From: Actinomadura sp. DC4
Lineage (GTDB): Bacteria; Actinomycetota; Actinomycetes; Streptosporangiales; Streptosporangiaceae
NCBI RefSeq assembly: GCF_030406325.1
Contig: NZ_JAUEQY010000028.1
Coordinates: forward strand, 89,158 to 153,157
DNA length: 64,000 bases
Reading direction: 5' to 3'
Both the position numbers and the translations under genes were made by a program. Shown here one piece after another: positions 61,244-64,000 of this stretch (its first letter is position 1; each line of letters starts with the position of its first letter). Below the pieces are notes generated by a model. The model saw nothing but the letters and a program-made list of their open reading frames with translations, did not search any database and was not told the origin of the DNA.

Positions 61244-61866
61244 TGTCCGCGCCGCTTCCTCGCTCGTTCTTCGACCGCCCGGCCGAGGACGTCGCGCCCG
61301 ACCTGCTCGGCTGCGTGCTGTCGCGGTCCGCGCCCGAGGGCGTCGTCGCGGTCCGGCTGACCGAGGTGGAGGCGTACGCGGGCCCGCGCGACCCGGCCTC
61401 GCACGCCTACCGCGGGCCGACGAAGCGCAATGAGGTGATGTTCGGCCCGCCCGGCCACGCGTACGTCTACTTCACGTACGGCATGCACTTCTGCGTCAAC
61501 CTGGTGTGCATGGGGGAAGGCGACCCGTCGGCCGTGCTGCTGCGCGCCGGCGAGATCGTCGAGGGCCGGGCCCTGGCGGAGGCCCGCCGCCCGCGCTCGA
61601 CCGCGCGCGACCTGGCCCGTGGCCCGGCCCGCCTCTGCGAGGCCCTCGCGATCGACCGGGAGATGTACGGGGCCGACGTGTGCGCGGAGTCGTCCCCGTT
61701 GCGGGTGTTCCGTGGTTCGCCGGTCCCGTCGCCGCGGGCGGGACCGCGGACCGGGGTCACCAGCGCGAAGGACGTGGCCTGGCGGTTCTGGATCGACGGC
61801 GACCCCAGCGTGTCCCCGTACCGCCTTCACACGCCACGCCGTCGTACGGTGATAGACCAGGGCTGA
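61243..61866 (+). CDS. 3-methyladenine DNA glycosylase (AAG/MPG family)
   Basis: The 207-residue product starts at ATG 61243, sharing one base with the argH stop. Marker strings of the AAG family are the catalytic glutamate region [20 protein letters not shown], the base-pocket [26 protein letters not shown], and the late [13 protein letters not shown]. It removes alkylated and deaminated purines in base-excision repair. The argH-glycosylase-tyrS order is common in actinomycetes. Confidence 0.95.
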
Positions 61867-61921
61867 AACCCGCTACTTTGACCGGTGTCCCGCCGGATAC
61901 ATGCACGAGACGAGGGAGAAC

Positions 61922-63190
61922 GTGACCGACATCCTGGATGACCTCGCGTGGCGCGGCTTGATCGCGCAGTCCACTGACCTGGACGAACTGCGAGCCATGC
62001 TCGCCGCGGGGCCGGTCACGCTCTATTGCGGCTTCGACCCGACCGCGCCGTCGCTGCACGTCGGCAACCTCGTCCAGCTGCTCACACTGCGCCGTTTCCA
62101 GCAGGCGGGCCACCGGACGATCGGCCTCGTCGGCGGCGCGACCGGTCTGATCGGCGACCCGTCGGGCAAGAGCACCGAACGGGTGCTCAACTCCCTGGAG
62201 GTCGTCGAGGGCTGGCTGACGCGCATCCGGGAGCAGGTCTCGCGCTTCCTGTCCCTCACCGACGACGAGGGCATGATCGTCAGCAACCTCGACTGGACCG
62301 GGCCGATGTCGGCGATCGAGTTCCTGCGCGACGTGGGCAAGCACTTCCCGGTCAACCGCATGCTCGCCCGCGAGACGGTGAAGTCACGGCTCGACACCAC
62401 GGGTCTCAGCTACACCGAGTTCAGCTACGTGCTGCTGCAGTCACTCGACTACCTGGAGCTCTACCGCCGGTACGACTGCCGGCTCCAGACCGGCGGCAGC
62501 GACCAGTGGGGCAACCTCACCTCGGGCGTCGACCTGATCCGCCGGGCCGAGGGCGGCACGGCCCACGCGCTGACGACCCCGCTGGTGACGCGGGCGGACG
62601 GCACGAAGTTCGGCAAGACGGCCGGCGGCGAGACGTACTGGCTGGACGCCGAACTCACCACGCCGTACGCGTTCTACCAGTTCTGGCTCAACGCGGACGA
62701 CCGCGACGTGGCCAGCTTCCTGAAGTTCTTCAGCTTTCGCGCGCGCGAGGAGATCGAGGAACTGGAGAAGGCCACGAGCGACCGTCCGGCGGCACGCGCG
62801 GCCCAGCGGGCGCTGGCGGAGGAGCTGACGACCCTGGTGCACGGCGAGCCGGAGACGTCGCGGGTGATGGCGGCGTCGCGGGCGCTGTTCGGCCAGGGGG
62901 AGCTGGGAGAGCTGGACGCACGGACCCTGGAGAGCGCGCTCGCCTCGGTACCGTCTGCGTCGGCGACCTCACCCCTGCCGCCCGTGGTGGACCTGCTGGT
63001 GGAGACGGGTTTGGTGTCGAGCAAGTCCGAGGCCCGGCGTACGATCGCCCAGGGTGGGGCGTACCTCAACAACGTCAAGGTCACGGACGAGACGGCGACA
63101 CCGGAGCCCGCGGATCTGCTCCACGGCCGTTTCCTGGTCCTCCGCCGGGGCAAGCGTAACGTCGGCGGCGTAACGGTACCGACGGCCTGA
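61922..63190 (+). CDS. tyrS: tyrosine-tRNA ligase
   Basis: Class I synthetase of 422 residues from GTG 61922, which follows GAGGGAG; an in-frame ATG at 61901 is less likely. It has the HIGH-type motif LHVGNLVQL (about 42-50), the tyrosine-binding [10 protein letters not shown], the KMSKS-type loop KFGKTAGG, and a C-terminal S4 RNA-binding domain ([20 protein letters not shown]). The KFGKT form marks the TyrRS subgroup common in most bacteria. A very strong hairpin follows, then the rRNA promoters. Confidence 0.96.
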   Translation: MTDILDDLAWRGLIAQSTDLDELRAMLAAGPVTLYCGFDPTAPSLHVGNLVQLLTLRRFQQAGHRTIGLVGGATGLIGDPSGKSTERVLNSLEVVEGWLTRIREQVSRFLSLTDDEGMIVSNLDWTGPMSAIEFLRDVGKHFPVNRMLARETVKSRLDTTGLSYTEFSYVLLQSLDYLELYRRYDCRLQTGGSDQWGNLTSGVDLIRRAEGGTAHALTTPLVTRADGTKFGKTAGGETYWLDAELTTPYAFYQFWLNADDRDVASFLKFFSFRAREEIEELEKATSDRPAARAAQRALAEELTTLVHGEPETSRVMAASRALFGQGELGELDARTLESALASVPSASATSPLPPVVDLLVETGLVSSKSEARRTIAQGGAYLNNVKVTDETATPEPADLLHGRFLVLRRGKRNVGGVTVPTA

Positions 63191-63195
63191 CTTTT

Positions 63196-63231
63196 CCGTG
63201 TGGGCGGCGGCAAGTGCCGCCGCCCACACGG
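63196..63231 (+). terminator. strong hairpin terminator after tyrS
   Basis: A perfect 16-bp GC-rich stem (63196-63211 paired with 63216-63231) with the 4-base loop AAGT begins five bases after the tyrS stop. There is no T-run. It insulates the downstream rRNA operon from tyrS. Confidence 0.85.
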
Positions 63232-63637
63232 GGTCGGCCCTTCCGACGCGGTGGGGCAGACGCGTCCCGTAGGGCCTGGCGTCGCCAAGGCCCGCGGGCG
63301 GCCCGGCTGCGTCAGCCCCCGAGCCATCTCCGGCGCTCGGTCGGTGAACCATGTTGCCCGCGCCGGCGGGGATCCTTCGCTCGACTCTTGCGGCGGCCCG
63401 TCCGCCGGGCGGCCCGGCTGGGCCGTTGGACGATTGGTGAGACACCGAGACTCGCCTGTTCCGCCCCCCTATGACCAAACGGCCGGGCGTCGTCGCGTGA
63501 GCGCTGAGACCGGCCTGTCTGGTGCGTCTTGTGGGGGCGAAATCGTGATCACGGTCTGGTCACGGAAGGTCGCGCTGAGCCGCGAAGCGTCGTAAAAAGC
63601 GGCGCTGAGCTGCGCGGTTGCAGCTGTTTACCGGGAT
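63232..63637. other. gene-free stretch between tyrS terminator and rRNA promoters
   Basis: About 400 bases without a credible gene, tRNA or recognised motif. Upstream regions of rRNA operons often hold activator sites; a short GCGCTGAGC direct repeat (about 63572 and 63602) is the only pattern I notice. Confidence 0.4.
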
Positions 63638-63666
63638 TTGACGCTGTGGACCGAGGCACGTAACGT
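63638..63666 (+). promoter_or_regulatory. rRNA operon promoter P1
   Basis: TTGACG (63638-63643), 17 bases, TAACGT (63661-63666): a near-ideal housekeeping promoter. CTTGCCCGAGAGGG follows from 63671, resembling the box at the other two promoters. Confidence 0.7.
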
Positions 63667-63766
63667 TCTTCTTGCCCGAGAGGGAACGGGGTGCCGGAAC
63701 GCGGCCCCGGCCTCAAGGGAGAGACTCTCACAAAGATTCGCGGTCCGGACCACGGTTCGGAGCGGG

Positions 63767-63788
63767 TAGACTGGGGGAGTTGCCCCGG
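63767..63788 (+). promoter_or_regulatory. rRNA operon promoter P2 with initial-transcribed box
   Basis: TAGACT (63767-63772) is a good -10 but lacks a clear -35. GTTGCCCCGG begins exactly 12 bases after the first base of the -10 (63779-63788), the same spacing as at P3. Confidence 0.55.
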
Positions 63789-63913
63789 TGAACGGGATGC
63801 AGGACGCCTCTACGGTGGCCGGCCCGGATGGGGAACTTTGATCAGGATTTCGCGTGCCGAAGGACCGCCCTAGGCGGGTAGGGAGATCTTCTAGGTCTTT
63901 ACGGATCTGGGGG

Positions 63914-63957
63914 TTGACTTACTGGCTGAGGGTGGTAAGTTAGAAGGGTTGCCCCGG
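63914..63957 (+). promoter_or_regulatory. rRNA operon promoter P3 with initial-transcribed box
   Basis: TTGACT (63914-63919), 16 bases, TAAGTT (63936-63941), then GTTGCCCCGG at 63948-63957, again 12 bases after the -10 start. The predicted transcription start falls within the box. Confidence 0.75.
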
Positions 63958-64000
63958 AGAGGGTTGAGAGACTTCTCGATGGTGTGTGTCCGTTTCTTGA
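63958..64000 (+). other. rRNA leader, upstream of 16S (cut by window edge)
   Basis: The final bases (GTGTGTGTCCGTTTCTTGA) match the conserved leader found shortly before 16S in actinomycetes, where the continuing TTGAGAACTC element acts in antitermination and processing. 16S rRNA itself should lie a few hundred bases past the edge; it is not in the window. Confidence 0.65.

Overview
High-GC actinobacterial chromosome, most likely a filamentous actinomycete close to Thermomonosporaceae/Streptosporangiales. The clues are strong GC bias at third codon positions, frequent GTG starts, TAnnnT -10 elements, actinobacterial families (DUF3048, DUF349, PknB-type kinases, a T7SS-type secreted protein) and a conserved housekeeping gene order. 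This placement is inferred from content, not from a phylogeny. There is no CRISPR array, tRNA, intact insertion sequence or prophage. The window stops inside the leader of an rRNA operon, just before 16S.

Layout. 1-1932: the 5' part of a T7SS-type secreted protein (runs off the left edge) and a DUF3048 lipoprotein. 2051-5341: PLP synthase (pdxS, an unknown gene, pdxT) and yebC. 5414-13338: Eis-like acetyltransferase, ruvCAB, yajC-secD-secF, apt. 13341-18268: DUF3592 protein, rel, and an ABC exporter facing a TetR gene; both the ATPase and the regulator have lost their 5' ends at one junction. 18664-27147: DUF349 protein, cyclophilin, MBL hydrolase, hisS, aspS, a GNAT enzyme, rarA. 27496-34071: a tightly overlapping operon DUF948 / small membrane protein / alaS / ruvX / mltG / aroE / rRNA methyltransferase. 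34335-36602: infC-rpmI-rplT with an attenuator-like leader, then a SpoU-type methylase. 36646-45374 (minus strand): a seven-gene peptide-import operon with a GGT-like Ntn hydrolase and a TauE/SafE exporter, headed by a GntR/FCD regulator and a palindromic operator. 45710-51356: a STAS protein, an orphan histidine kinase, pheST. 51423-54741: two paralogous Ser/Thr kinases separated by a degenerate repeat. 54826-61243: argC-J-B-D-R and argH (no argF or argG) behind an ARG box. 61243-64000: a 3-methyladenine glycosylase, tyrS, a strong terminator and three tandem rRNA promoters.

How it fits together. Most of the window is core information processing and central biosynthesis: five aminoacyl-tRNA synthetases (His, Asp, Ala, Phe, Tyr), IF-3 and two ribosomal proteins, Holliday-junction processing, Sec accessory subunits, (p)ppGpp metabolism, arginine and PLP synthesis. 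The accessory and more unusual parts are the GntR-controlled import/GGT-like/TauE operon, whose hydrolase appears to lack the residues that bind the glutamyl moiety in true GGTs; the decapitated ABC/TetR pair; the STAS protein with no phosphorylatable serine; the kinase pair with its repeat; and the infC start at ATC with a terminator hairpin in its leader.
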